From NCBI RefSeq assembly GCF_021532625.1, contig NZ_JAKGAR010000001.1:1-64000 (forward strand): a stretch of DNA of 64,000 nucleotides. Direction: 5' to 3'. Origin of the DNA: Octadecabacter algicola. GTDB lineage: Bacteria > Pseudomonadota > Alphaproteobacteria > Rhodobacterales > Rhodobacteraceae. The translations under genes and the position numbers were made by a program. The notes beneath the pieces are model-generated. The model had not been told where the DNA came from. It worked only from the letters and a program-made list of their open reading frames with translations, and did no database searches. Positions 7,618 to 15,483 of the stretch are shown here, one piece after another (positions within the stretch are counted from its first letter, which is position 1; every line of letters starts with the position of its first letter).

Positions 7618-10107
7618 ATGTTTGTACGTCGGATTTATAGCGTCTTTGAGCGATACGCCGACATCCACGTGGCGATTGATGTACCAGTTGATCGTGCCCA
7701 GCCGAACGGATCAGGGGCTGATGTGACAATCAAATCAGTCTCTATCGCTGCGAATAGACTCTGTTTTACGGCTGTTGGACCTTTTGAAAGCGTTGAGCTT
7801 AGTTTGAATAAGGCGTCGGTTCCTGTGCTGGGGGTGCGCCAGACAGACGGAAGTTACAACTACGAAGGAAGCCTGCCGTTTGAGTTGGGCGAGGCGACGT
7901 TGCGATTTGGTGTGGGGAATGAAGAGGCGGATGTTTCGCTTCCTTCCATTAGTCCCGCCCGGCTTGCCCGCGCGAGGGTTTGGCAGGGGTGCCGGTTCTG
8001 CGCGCAAATCGTGCGATCTTTGCCGCAAATCTACCGATGGAAAGTTAAAGGCGACTTGCGTGAACGTGAGCTCGTGAAAGAGCGTTTTGGCCTCAGAATA
8101 CGCCCGCCCGCTATGGCGCTGGAGCCAGGTCTTTTTGATAAAGCTAAAGCTGCCGTTGGGCCTCCACGACAGGCGACTTTGATGATGCCTGTGTTCAATG
8201 CATATGATTTGCTCCCCAATGCCCTTGATCGCATTGAGCGATACTCCGGTCAGGGCTGGCGTTTGGTTCTTGTTGAAGATTGTTCAACTGACCCGCATGT
8301 CAGGCCGTTTCTTGAGGAATGGTGTGCGGATGCCAGACGAGCTGACCGAGTTACATTGGTTAAGCATTCAGAGAATAAGGGGTTCGTTGGCGCGGCGAAT
8401 ACGGGGTTGAAACAGGCACAAACCTGGCCTGATGATCCTGTGGTTTTGGTGAATTCGGACGCGTTTGTGCCAGACGGTTGGCTCGATCGGCTGTTGGCGC
8501 ATCTGGACAGCCCCGATGTTGCATCGGTTACACCCATGTCAAATGACGCCGAGATTTTCACGGTTCCTGTGCTATGCGCCCCATCCGCGCTAACGAGCGG
8601 GGCGGTTGATGAATTGGACGCTGTTGCCGCGACATTCGACCCTATTAAGGCCCAAATCGACGTGCCGACGGGAGTCGGGTTCTGTATGGCCATGTCGCCA
8701 AAGTACCTTCGGGACGTGCCGTTTTTCGATACGGCTTTTGGGCGTGGCTACGGAGAAGAGAACGACTGGTGCAAAAAGACGGAGGCCTTGGGTGGGCGCC
8801 ATGTGGCTGCCGGAAACGTATTTGTTGAACACTATGGGGGCATGTCCTTTGGATCCGCTGCCAAGCAGCGACTGCTGGAAAAGAATATTGCAAAGCTGGC
8901 AGCCAGATATCCCAAATACGAGAAAGAAGTTCACACTTTCATAAGCAATGACCCACTGGCAACGGTGCGGTTGGCGTTGGCGTTAAAGTGGGCGTCAGTC
9001 CATCAGGAAGACCCTGTTCCAATCTTTTTGGCACACGCTGCCGGTGGCGGCGCGGATATCTATCTTGATGAACGGATCGCGGATTGTATTGCGGTTGGCG
9101 GCGCGGCTGTAGTGGTTCGGGTCGGCCTTCGCATGAGTTGGCAGATCGAGCTTCACAGTGGTCAGGGGTTGACCATTGGCATGTGCGACGACGTTGAAAC
9201 GCTATTGTCGATGATTGGGGGGCTGGCGGAGCGGCGTGTGATCTATTCATGCGGTGTCGGGGATCCCGATCCCATCAGGTTGCCTGACGTTCTATTGCGG
9301 ATGGCAGACAGCGGTCAGCATCCGGTTGAGGTTCTGATGCATGACTATTTCCCGATTAGTCCGTCGTTTACCTTGGTCGGATCGGATGGCACGTATCAGG
9401 GCGTGCCGCGGGCAGGTGGGCCACTAGAAGATGACCCTGCACATCAACCTAATGGCAAAGGCTTGGCGGACTGGCAGTCAGAATGGGGGCGCCTTTTGCG
9501 GGCTGCGCAAGACGTGCAGGTCTTTTCAAATGTGAGCAAAAATCTATTGACCGAAGCCTATCCCGAGATCGCGAATAAGGTATCGGTTGTTCCGCACGGG
9601 CTGCATTCTCAACCCGGTGCGATTGAACCTGCGAAGTACGGGCAGGGCGGTCTTGTGATTGGGGTTCTTGGCAATATCGGAGAGCATAAGGGCGCAGACG
9701 TTGTGGTTGAGCTGTCTAAGGAATTGGACCGAACTGGCGCCGGTCGGATCGTTGTGATCGGCAACCTTGCGCCAGGGTTTCATCTGGCACATGGGTCCAA
9801 GGTTCATGGAACGTATGACGTTTGCGATTTGCCTGCGCTGGTGTCGCGCTATGGGATTTCGAACTGGTTCATACCATCAATTTGGCCCGAGACGTTTTCA
9901 TTTACGACCCATGAGGCGCTGGCAACTGGCATGCCGGTATTTGCATTTGATCTTGGCGCACAGGGTGCCGCCGTTGAGGCGGCGGTGAAAACCGGAGCAC
10001 GTGGTGGGGTTCTGCCGTTACCGCGGATCGGCAGGTTGGACCAAACGTCGGCTGCAGAGCTTTTGTCTTTCTTGACGGCTTCGGAGACTGGAGAGCCACA
10101 TGACTGA
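7618..10107 (+). CDS. Two-domain glycosyltransferase (GT2 followed by GT4/GT1-like)
   Basis: 829 residues. The N-terminal 180 residues are not recognised. A GT2 (GT-A fold) domain begins near residue 187 (LMMPVFNAYDLL) with LVEDCSTD and NSDAF as nucleotide-sugar and metal-binding motifs. A GT-B domain occupies the C-terminus (VIGVLGNIGEHKGADVV near 680, SIWPETFSFTTHEALATG near 755, with the acidic residue expected in the donor site). It could add two different sugars to the growing chain. The ATG is preceded by GAAGGGAAG. It overlaps the next gene, a sulfotransferase, by eight bases, which suggests joint translation. Confidence 0.87.
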   Translation: MFVRRIYSVFERYADIHVAIDVPVDRAQPNGSGADVTIKSVSIAANRLCFTAVGPFESVELSLNKASVPVLGVRQTDGSYNYEGSLPFELGEATLRFGVGNEEADVSLPSISPARLARARVWQGCRFCAQIVRSLPQIYRWKVKGDLRERELVKERFGLRIRPPAMALEPGLFDKAKAAVGPPRQATLMMPVFNAYDLLPNALDRIERYSGQGWRLVLVEDCSTDPHVRPFLEEWCADARRADRVTLVKHSENKGFVGAANTGLKQAQTWPDDPVVLVNSDAFVPDGWLDRLLAHLDSPDVASVTPMSNDAEIFTVPVLCAPSALTSGAVDELDAVAATFDPIKAQIDVPTGVGFCMAMSPKYLRDVPFFDTAFGRGYGEENDWCKKTEALGGRHVAAGNVFVEHYGGMSFGSAAKQRLLEKNIAKLAARYPKYEKEVHTFISNDPLATVRLALALKWASVHQEDPVPIFLAHAAGGGADIYLDERIADCIAVGGAAVVVRVGLRMSWQIELHSGQGLTIGMCDDVETLLSMIGGLAERRVIYSCGVGDPDPIRLPDVLLRMADSGQHPVEVLMHDYFPISPSFTLVGSDGTYQGVPRAGGPLEDDPAHQPNGKGLADWQSEWGRLLRAAQDVQVFSNVSKNLLTEAYPEIANKVSVVPHGLHSQPGAIEPAKYGQGGLVIGVLGNIGEHKGADVVVELSKELDRTGAGRIVVIGNLAPGFHLAHGSKVHGTYDVCDLPALVSRYGISNWFIPSIWPETFSFTTHEALATGMPVFAFDLGAQGAAVEAAVKTGARGGVLPLPRIGRLDQTSAAELLSFLTASETGEPHD

Positions 10108-11293
10108 GCAAGCACAAATGGTTCTCCATGTAGGGGCCCCCAAATGCGGCAGTTCTGCTTTGCAGGCCGCGCTGAGCATGACGCCAGACCTGATGAGTAA
10201 AGACGGGCTGCCGTTTCGCTATACGACTTGGAAAAAGGCCGCGGGCGTCGGCCGTATCCAGTACGGCCGGGGTGTCACTGCTGCAGCCAAATGGTCGGCC
10301 TATGGGTACACGAGCTGGCCGAATATAAAGAACACAGAAGTAGATGCGCCAATGTTTGCAGCGTTGAACCGCGCGCGATTGAGCGGCCTTCGCAAAGGGC
10401 ATGTGCCGATTGCATCCTGTGAGGGCTGGATTGACCGTGTAGATATGTTCGCGCATCACCTGAAAAGCTGGGGAAACCCGCCAGTTGATGTCGTCGCGTA
10501 TCTTCGCCCCGTGATGGATTGGTACAATTCGGCGTTTTGGCAGTGGGGCGTCTGGAACGTCAAAAGCATGGACGCTTGGATCAATCGCGCGAAAATGCAC
10601 TACACGTTTGGGACGAACCTTGAGGCGTGGTCGGCAATCCCGAATGTCAGAGTAAGATATGCATGGGCGCAGCCGGATGTCGTTGCGCGGTTTTCGGACC
10701 ACCTTGGGGTGGAATTGCCGGCAGCAGAGCAAAGCAATGTGTCTTCGTCCCCCGCGTTGATCGGCGTGTTGAGGCGTCATCGCCGCCTGCGGGTTTCCGG
10801 GCACGATGCGCACACTGAATTCGTTGTGCAGCGGTGGTGTCCGCAGGTTGGGGGGCGGCGGCTTTGGGCGATTACGCCGCGCCATGCTGATATTCTACGA
10901 CCTATCGCGCAGACCAATCTCGATGCGTTAAAGCGTGTGGCGTCTGATGCGGCCATGACCCAAGTGTGTGATGACGTTCGCTGGCTGGACGATACGCGGT
11001 GGCAGGACGAAATAGATCGGGGGGTTTCCCCGATGAATGATCCGGAACAATTGGCCGCGCTATTTCAATCGCTGATTGTCGGTCTTGAACGCGTCGCTGA
11101 GACTGGGGTGAAGGTGTCGGCCGACATGCCGGATTCCCCAAAAAACTCTGCGTCCATTAAGGAGTGGGACGGCGCCATTCTCGTGTTGCTTGATGCTTTG
11201 CTAAGGGCAGATCAGGACGCGCGCATTCAAGCCGTCGGTGGATCAGCCGGTAGAGTTCTTCGGAGGGTTAAGGGTTTGGTTCAGAAACCCTGA
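10100..11293 (+). CDS. Sulfotransferase-like protein
   Basis: 397 residues. The P-loop that binds the 5'-phosphosulfate of PAPS is at residues 8-20 (LHVGAPKCGSSAL), and the 3'-phosphate region is VVAYLRPVMDWYNSAFW. The rest is too divergent to say which acceptor is used. It starts inside the end of the preceding GT2-GT4 gene (ATG 10100, GGAGAG five bases upstream), so it likely modifies the product of that enzyme. The stop codon TGA lies directly against the stop of the convergent kpsM gene, with no base between. Confidence 0.78.
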   Translation: MTEQAQMVLHVGAPKCGSSALQAALSMTPDLMSKDGLPFRYTTWKKAAGVGRIQYGRGVTAAAKWSAYGYTSWPNIKNTEVDAPMFAALNRARLSGLRKGHVPIASCEGWIDRVDMFAHHLKSWGNPPVDVVAYLRPVMDWYNSAFWQWGVWNVKSMDAWINRAKMHYTFGTNLEAWSAIPNVRVRYAWAQPDVVARFSDHLGVELPAAEQSNVSSSPALIGVLRRHRRLRVSGHDAHTEFVVQRWCPQVGGRRLWAITPRHADILRPIAQTNLDALKRVASDAAMTQVCDDVRWLDDTRWQDEIDRGVSPMNDPEQLAALFQSLIVGLERVAETGVKVSADMPDSPKNSASIKEWDGAILVLLDALLRADQDARIQAVGGSAGRVLRRVKGLVQKP

Positions 11294-12142
11294 TTACAGG
11301 TTCAAAAGATCTCGGTGGTATCGGCGTAGCAACAGCAGGCCAAGGACCGCTAGGGTCAGTGAGACGCCGATGACATACGGGATGCTAATCCAGTCGGGAT
11401 CGTAAGTGCTATAGAATCCGGATCGCATCAGGCCAGTCACGTGGATCAGAGGGTTATACCACAACAGGGTCTGGTATTCGGTTGGAACAAGTTCGTAGGT
11501 GAAAAAGACGCCAGAGAGGATGAACAAGGGTGCGTTCAGAACTGCCCAGAATCTTTGGTAGACAGGGAACTGTGTGAACATAAAACAATTCACTGAACCC
11601 ACGGCAAATGCGAGAGCCGCCGCGAGGGCGTAGGCCTGAATGATGATTGCAAAATTCAGGTGCGTGCGCGTTTCAAATAATAGGGGAATACCTGTGAGGA
11701 CGATATACCCAACCAATAATTTGGTCATCGTTTCCAAGGTGAAACGAGCAACGAGTGAATCAAAATAAGTAACGGTTGGGTAGGCCATAAATGGCCTTGA
11801 ATAGGTCAGCCCACCTGCGACCTTACCCTGCACTGCGTTATAAAGCAGGAAAGGAAGCATTCCGGTTGCGTAAAACATTGGGAAGCTAATACCGAGAGCA
11901 GGGCTGCGCACGAGCGCAGAGAATACGATCGACATGACGGTAATGGCCGCAACAGGTTCTAGGACCGCCCAAATGTAGCCACCTGGTGAGCGTCCATAAG
12001 ACGTCGCCATTTCACGCATAATTAGGGCGAGAACAGCGCGAATGCTTCCGAAGCGACGCCGTGTTTGGGTTGGCGGCAGGGGAGCACGGGAGGGGGCTGT
12101 TGGCATTCTCGGTGTCCAATGTGCTATGGTGAAACGCTTCAT
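11294..12142 (-). CDS. kpsM: Capsule/polysaccharide ABC transporter permease (KpsM/Wzm type)
   Basis: 282 residues with six hydrophobic segments in the ABC-2 permease pattern, for example GGYIWAVLEPVAAITVMSI, FYATGMLPFLLYNAVQG, and the final ISIPYVIGVSLTLAVLGLLL. KpsM-type permeases move a finished polysaccharide across the inner membrane, powered by KpsT (13692-14357). The gene is divergent from kpsE with only about 50 bases between them, so a shared control region is likely. The basic, Pro-rich first 30 residues may be a cytoplasmic extension or a sign that translation starts later. Confidence 0.87.
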   Translation of the reverse strand: MKRFTIAHWTPRMPTAPSRAPLPPTQTRRRFGSIRAVLALIMREMATSYGRSPGGYIWAVLEPVAAITVMSIVFSALVRSPALGISFPMFYATGMLPFLLYNAVQGKVAGGLTYSRPFMAYPTVTYFDSLVARFTLETMTKLLVGYIVLTGIPLLFETRTHLNFAIIIQAYALAAALAFAVGSVNCFMFTQFPVYQRFWAVLNAPLFILSGVFFTYELVPTEYQTLLWYNPLIHVTGLMRSGFYSTYDPDWISIPYVIGVSLTLAVLGLLLLRRYHRDLLNL

Positions 12143-12194
12143 ATGGGTATAGCGTTCCTGTCAAAAGTTAAAGTTCTTCTTGAAAGGCCCTGCG

Positions 12195-13676
12195 ATGTCC
12201 TCAGCCTCCAATTCTGATGCAGCCGCACCTAAACCGTCTGAGACTGTAAAAGGTTCTGCTGCAAAGGCTGCCAATAGCACCGATCAAGAAGGCCCCAGCA
12301 AAGCGGACCTGCGAAAGGCCGCGCGTCAAAAGGCGGCGCGAGAAGAACGAGCTGCACAGGCCGCGAAGGCCCCACCAAAGGCGCAGGCGCAACCAAAAGC
12401 ACAACCCCAGCCGCAGCCGAAACCACAACCAAAACCGAAGGCACAGCAGCAGGCCAAACCACAGCCGAAGCCAAAACCGCAACCGAAAGCACAGCCGCCA
12501 AAAGCAGCAGTGCGGCCTCCGGTACGACGGAGCTTTTTCCGGTTGCGTCATTTCATAGTGACGTTGTCGTTTCTATTGTTTGTTGTGGCACCGAGTATTG
12601 TGAGCGGGGTCTATTTGTGGACTGTAGCGTTTGATCAATATGCGTCGAGCGTCGGGTTTTCTGTGCGTCGCGAAGATTCATCATCGCCCACTGATGTTTT
12701 GGTTGGGCTCACCAACTTCTCTGGCTCGAGTTCTACGGATACGGACATTTTATTCGAGTATCTCAGAAGCCAGAAACTGGTCAGTGAATTGGAAGACGAG
12801 ATCGATTTGACTGAAATCTGGTCGCTGCCAACCGACGAGGAAACGCTTTGGCGCATTCCGTCGCAGGATCCTGTGTTCGCGCTGACGCCGGACGCCTCGA
12901 TTGAAGATATTATGGTGTACTGGGGGCGGATGGTTAACGTCTCGTATGCTGCTGGAACAGGACTGATCGAGGTAGAGGTGCGCGCTTTTGATGCTGATGA
13001 CGCCACGCTGATTGCGGAGCGGTTGTTTGAGAAAAGTTCGGGGATGATCAACCAGCTGAGTGCCGTCGCGCGAGAGGACAGTATCCGCTACACGGCCCGC
13101 GAACTGGGGGAAGCAGAAGACCGGTTGCGAACCGCGCGTTCGACGTTGACGTTGTTCCGCAATGAGAACCAGATCATTGACCCGGAATTGGATCTACAAA
13201 GCCAAACGTCATTGCTGGCGAGTTTGCAGCAACAAAAAGCCGAGTCATTAATTGCGTTGGATATGTTGAGCCGGATGGCGTCTGAATCGGACCCGAGACT
13301 TGTGCAAGAGCGTAGCCGTCTGGAAGTTATCGAAGAACGCATCATTCAAGAACGTCGAAAATTAGGGGGCGCAGGGTCGACAGATCCGGATGATGACGAG
13401 CAAGGGTTTGCCAACCTAATCGGCGAATACGAGACGCTGGTCGTGGATCGGGAGTTTGCGCAGGAGGCCTATATCTCAGCTAGAGCGGCCCATGACAGCG
13501 CATTGTCAGAAGCCAGCCGTCAAAGCCGGTATTTGGCTGCCTATCTAGAACCAACGCGCGCGCAAAGTGCTGTCTATCCTGAACGTTTGATTTTGCAGGT
13601 CGTGTTCACATTGTTCCTGTTTCTGCTCTGGAGCCTTGTCGCGCTTGTGTATTATTCCGTTAAAGACCGACGCTAG
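12195..13676 (+). CDS. kpsE: Capsule export inner-membrane protein (KpsE family, PCP) with low-complexity N-terminus
   Basis: About 493 residues. After a roughly 110-residue cytoplasmic tail made largely of Pro, Lys, Gln and Ala comes a first membrane segment (HFIVTLSFLLFVVAPSIV), a large periplasmic part with coiled-coil-like helices and a last membrane segment (VVFTLFLFLLWSLVALVYY). This two-membrane-segment layout is that of KpsE/PCP proteins, which bridge the ABC transporter and the outer-membrane OPX channel. An upstream in-frame TTG exists at 12180, but ATG 12195 has GAAAGG at 12182-12187. kpsT follows after 15 bases. Confidence 0.87.
   Translation: MSSASNSDAAAPKPSETVKGSAAKAANSTDQEGPSKADLRKAARQKAAREERAAQAAKAPPKAQAQPKAQPQPQPKPQPKPKAQQQAKPQPKPKPQPKAQPPKAAVRPPVRRSFFRLRHFIVTLSFLLFVVAPSIVSGVYLWTVAFDQYASSVGFSVRREDSSSPTDVLVGLTNFSGSSSTDTDILFEYLRSQKLVSELEDEIDLTEIWSLPTDEETLWRIPSQDPVFALTPDASIEDIMVYWGRMVNVSYAAGTGLIEVEVRAFDADDATLIAERLFEKSSGMINQLSAVAREDSIRYTARELGEAEDRLRTARSTLTLFRNENQIIDPELDLQSQTSLLASLQQQKAESLIALDMLSRMASESDPRLVQERSRLEVIEERIIQERRKLGGAGSTDPDDDEQGFANLIGEYETLVVDREFAQEAYISARAAHDSALSEASRQSRYLAAYLEPTRAQSAVYPERLILQVVFTLFLFLLWSLVALVYYSVKDRR
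12371..12510 (+). repeat. Imperfect short repeats encoding a Pro-Gln/Pro-Lys tract
   Basis: Repeated units close to CCAAAACCGCAACCGAAAG encode runs of PQPK, PKPQ and AQP in the N-terminal tail of KpsE. Such tracts expand and contract by slippage and may differ between related strains. Confidence 0.8.
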
Positions 13677-13691
13677 CGGTGTCTTAGATCA

Positions 13692-14357
13692 ATGATCCGA
13701 TTTGAGAATGTCACTAAGGAATTTGCCCTAGATGGTCAGCGCAAGGTCATCATGGAAAATGCCAATCTGGTATTTCCTGAAGGCCAGTCTGTTGCTTTGT
13801 TGGGGCGCAACGGCGCGGGAAAGTCGACGATCTTGAAGATGATCGCAGGCACCATGCAGCCGACGTCGGGAAGGGTGGTAACCACTGGCGCAATTTCTTG
13901 GCCCGTGGGATTTGCTGGGTCATTTCATGGCGAGTTAAGTGGCGCGCAAAACTGCCGTTTCGTTGGGCGGATTTATGGCGTGGATACAGATGAGCTGATC
14001 GATTTCGTTGCTGATTTTGCAGGGCTGGGTGCGCATTTTCATTTGCCACTGCGAACGTATTCATCAGGTATGAAATCGAGACTGGCTTTTGGTGTTTCGA
14101 TGGGGGTGGCGTTTGACACCTACCTCGTGGATGAAATCACGGCTGTCGGGGACGCGGCGTTCAGAAAAAGAAGTGATGAGTTGTTCAAGGCACGCATGAA
14201 AAATGCTGGTGCGGTCGTGGTGAGCCACTCAATGCAACAAATTCGAAACCTTTGTGATTCAGCAGTGGTTCTTGAAAGTGGTGAGCTGCGGTTCTTTGAC
14301 GACGTTGAAGACGGCATTGAATATCACAATGCAAACATGGAACGAGACAGCACTTAG
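13692..14357 (+). CDS. kpsT: Capsule ABC transporter ATP-binding protein (KpsT/Wzt type)
   Basis: 221 residues, the normal size of KpsT without the sugar-binding C-terminal domain of Wzt. Walker A GRNGAGKST is at about residues 38-46, the signature region is TYSSGMKSRLAF, and Walker B is YLVDEITAVGD. It energises export through KpsM. It follows kpsE after 15 bases and shares its transcription direction. Absence of a Wzt-like C-terminal domain implies that chain termination is not sensed by this protein. Confidence 0.93.
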   Translation: MIRFENVTKEFALDGQRKVIMENANLVFPEGQSVALLGRNGAGKSTILKMIAGTMQPTSGRVVTTGAISWPVGFAGSFHGELSGAQNCRFVGRIYGVDTDELIDFVADFAGLGAHFHLPLRTYSSGMKSRLAFGVSMGVAFDTYLVDEITAVGDAAFRKRSDELFKARMKNAGAVVVSHSMQQIRNLCDSAVVLESGELRFFDDVEDGIEYHNANMERDST

Positions 14358-14368
14358 CTAGGCCGCCG

Positions 14369-15310
14369 TTACACACGGCCCAACGCAACCGCGAGGTACA
14401 GCAGCGCTGTCGTGATGCGGTTTTGGCGACGGATGCGTGCCGCGTAAAACGCTTTAAGCCGTGCCGGACCTTTTGGAGTTGCTTCAAGTCGTTTGACGAT
14501 GTCGCGATTGGCAGGGGTGAGCAGGGGGCTAATTTTGGACAGGGCCCTTAGGTTTGTGTCCACCCATGCGCCATAGGTTTTCCCGAAGACTTGGGTGAAG
14601 CGTATTAGGCCCGCACGAAGACCATCATGCGCACCCATCGCATTCGAGGCGTGTTGCCGATAGTAAATGAGCTGTGCTGTATCGATGTGGATTGTGCCGC
14701 CGACGCCACTGATCAACTGATACAGCCACCAATCATGATAGGGAATTCCGTCGGGCCGCCCAGCCTGACGAACAACCGCGAGCGCCTTGGTGTTCAAGAC
14801 GAGACTGTGACCGCTTGCAATATTTTGGACCAGTGCGTTTTCAAAGAATGGCCCGCGGATTGGCGGGGTCGAGTGCCCGATCACATTCAGGTTGGTGTCT
14901 GTGTGAAAGCTTTGATTGCTGAACAAGGCGGGTCCGGCAGTGGGGCTGAGTGTCGCGAGGGCTGTGGAAAGTTTGTTGGGCAGCCAAACATCATCCTGAT
15001 CCGACAGTGCGGCTGGTTGATCTTGGGGGAGGTCAGGGTGGACCAAAACGGACATGAAATTGGCCGCTGGGCCTTCGCCCGGGCCTGCCAAAATTCTGAT
15101 GGTGCGGTTTTGCCCGTTTTCCTTGGCGAATGCCTTGAGGATCGTCATCGTGTCGTCGGAAGACCCATCATCAGAGACCCATAAATCCCAATCAACGTCC
15201 TGTTGAGCCACGTATGAATCGAGTTGCTGTTGAACGTATTTAGCGCCGTTGTAGGTCGCTAAGATAATCGTCACGCGCGGCAAGTCGGCTGTTTTCGTGG
15301 GAATGGTCAT
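14369..15310 (-). CDS. Family 2 glycosyltransferase
   Basis: 313 residues. The GT-A fold motifs are clear: TIILATYNGAKYVQQQLDS at the start, WVSDDGSSDDT near residue 43-53 and LSDQDDVW near 102, the last being typical of rhamnosyl- or galactofuranosyl-like GT2 enzymes. No membrane segment is evident, so it should act on the cytoplasmic face. It converges with kpsT, with 11 bases between stops. The donor sugar cannot be assigned; in this locus GDP-fucose and the product of the 505-2442 dehydratase are both candidates. Confidence 0.88.
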   Translation of the reverse strand: MTIPTKTADLPRVTIILATYNGAKYVQQQLDSYVAQQDVDWDLWVSDDGSSDDTMTILKAFAKENGQNRTIRILAGPGEGPAANFMSVLVHPDLPQDQPAALSDQDDVWLPNKLSTALATLSPTAGPALFSNQSFHTDTNLNVIGHSTPPIRGPFFENALVQNIASGHSLVLNTKALAVVRQAGRPDGIPYHDWWLYQLISGVGGTIHIDTAQLIYYRQHASNAMGAHDGLRAGLIRFTQVFGKTYGAWVDTNLRALSKISPLLTPANRDIVKRLEATPKGPARLKAFYAARIRRQNRITTALLYLAVALGRV

Positions 15311-15483
15311 ACGGGTTCCAGATCGATTGATTTAGCGGCTAACACCGGTGGACCTCTCAATAAAGCCATTAATTTTTGTGAAATTAAATCCGAAAGGCGC
15401 AGTCCTGCCGCGTTCGCGCCGCGCGTTTGGTCACGTCACCTTGCACACAAGAAGCCTAGGAGTGGTTTAGGTGGAGCAAGGGC

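Noticed and set aside
9902-10885. 327-codon minus-strand frame opposite the GT2-GT4 and sulfotransferase genes
   Set aside because: Spans two genes with clear motifs on the plus strand; the product is Arg/Pro/His rich and without recognisable features.
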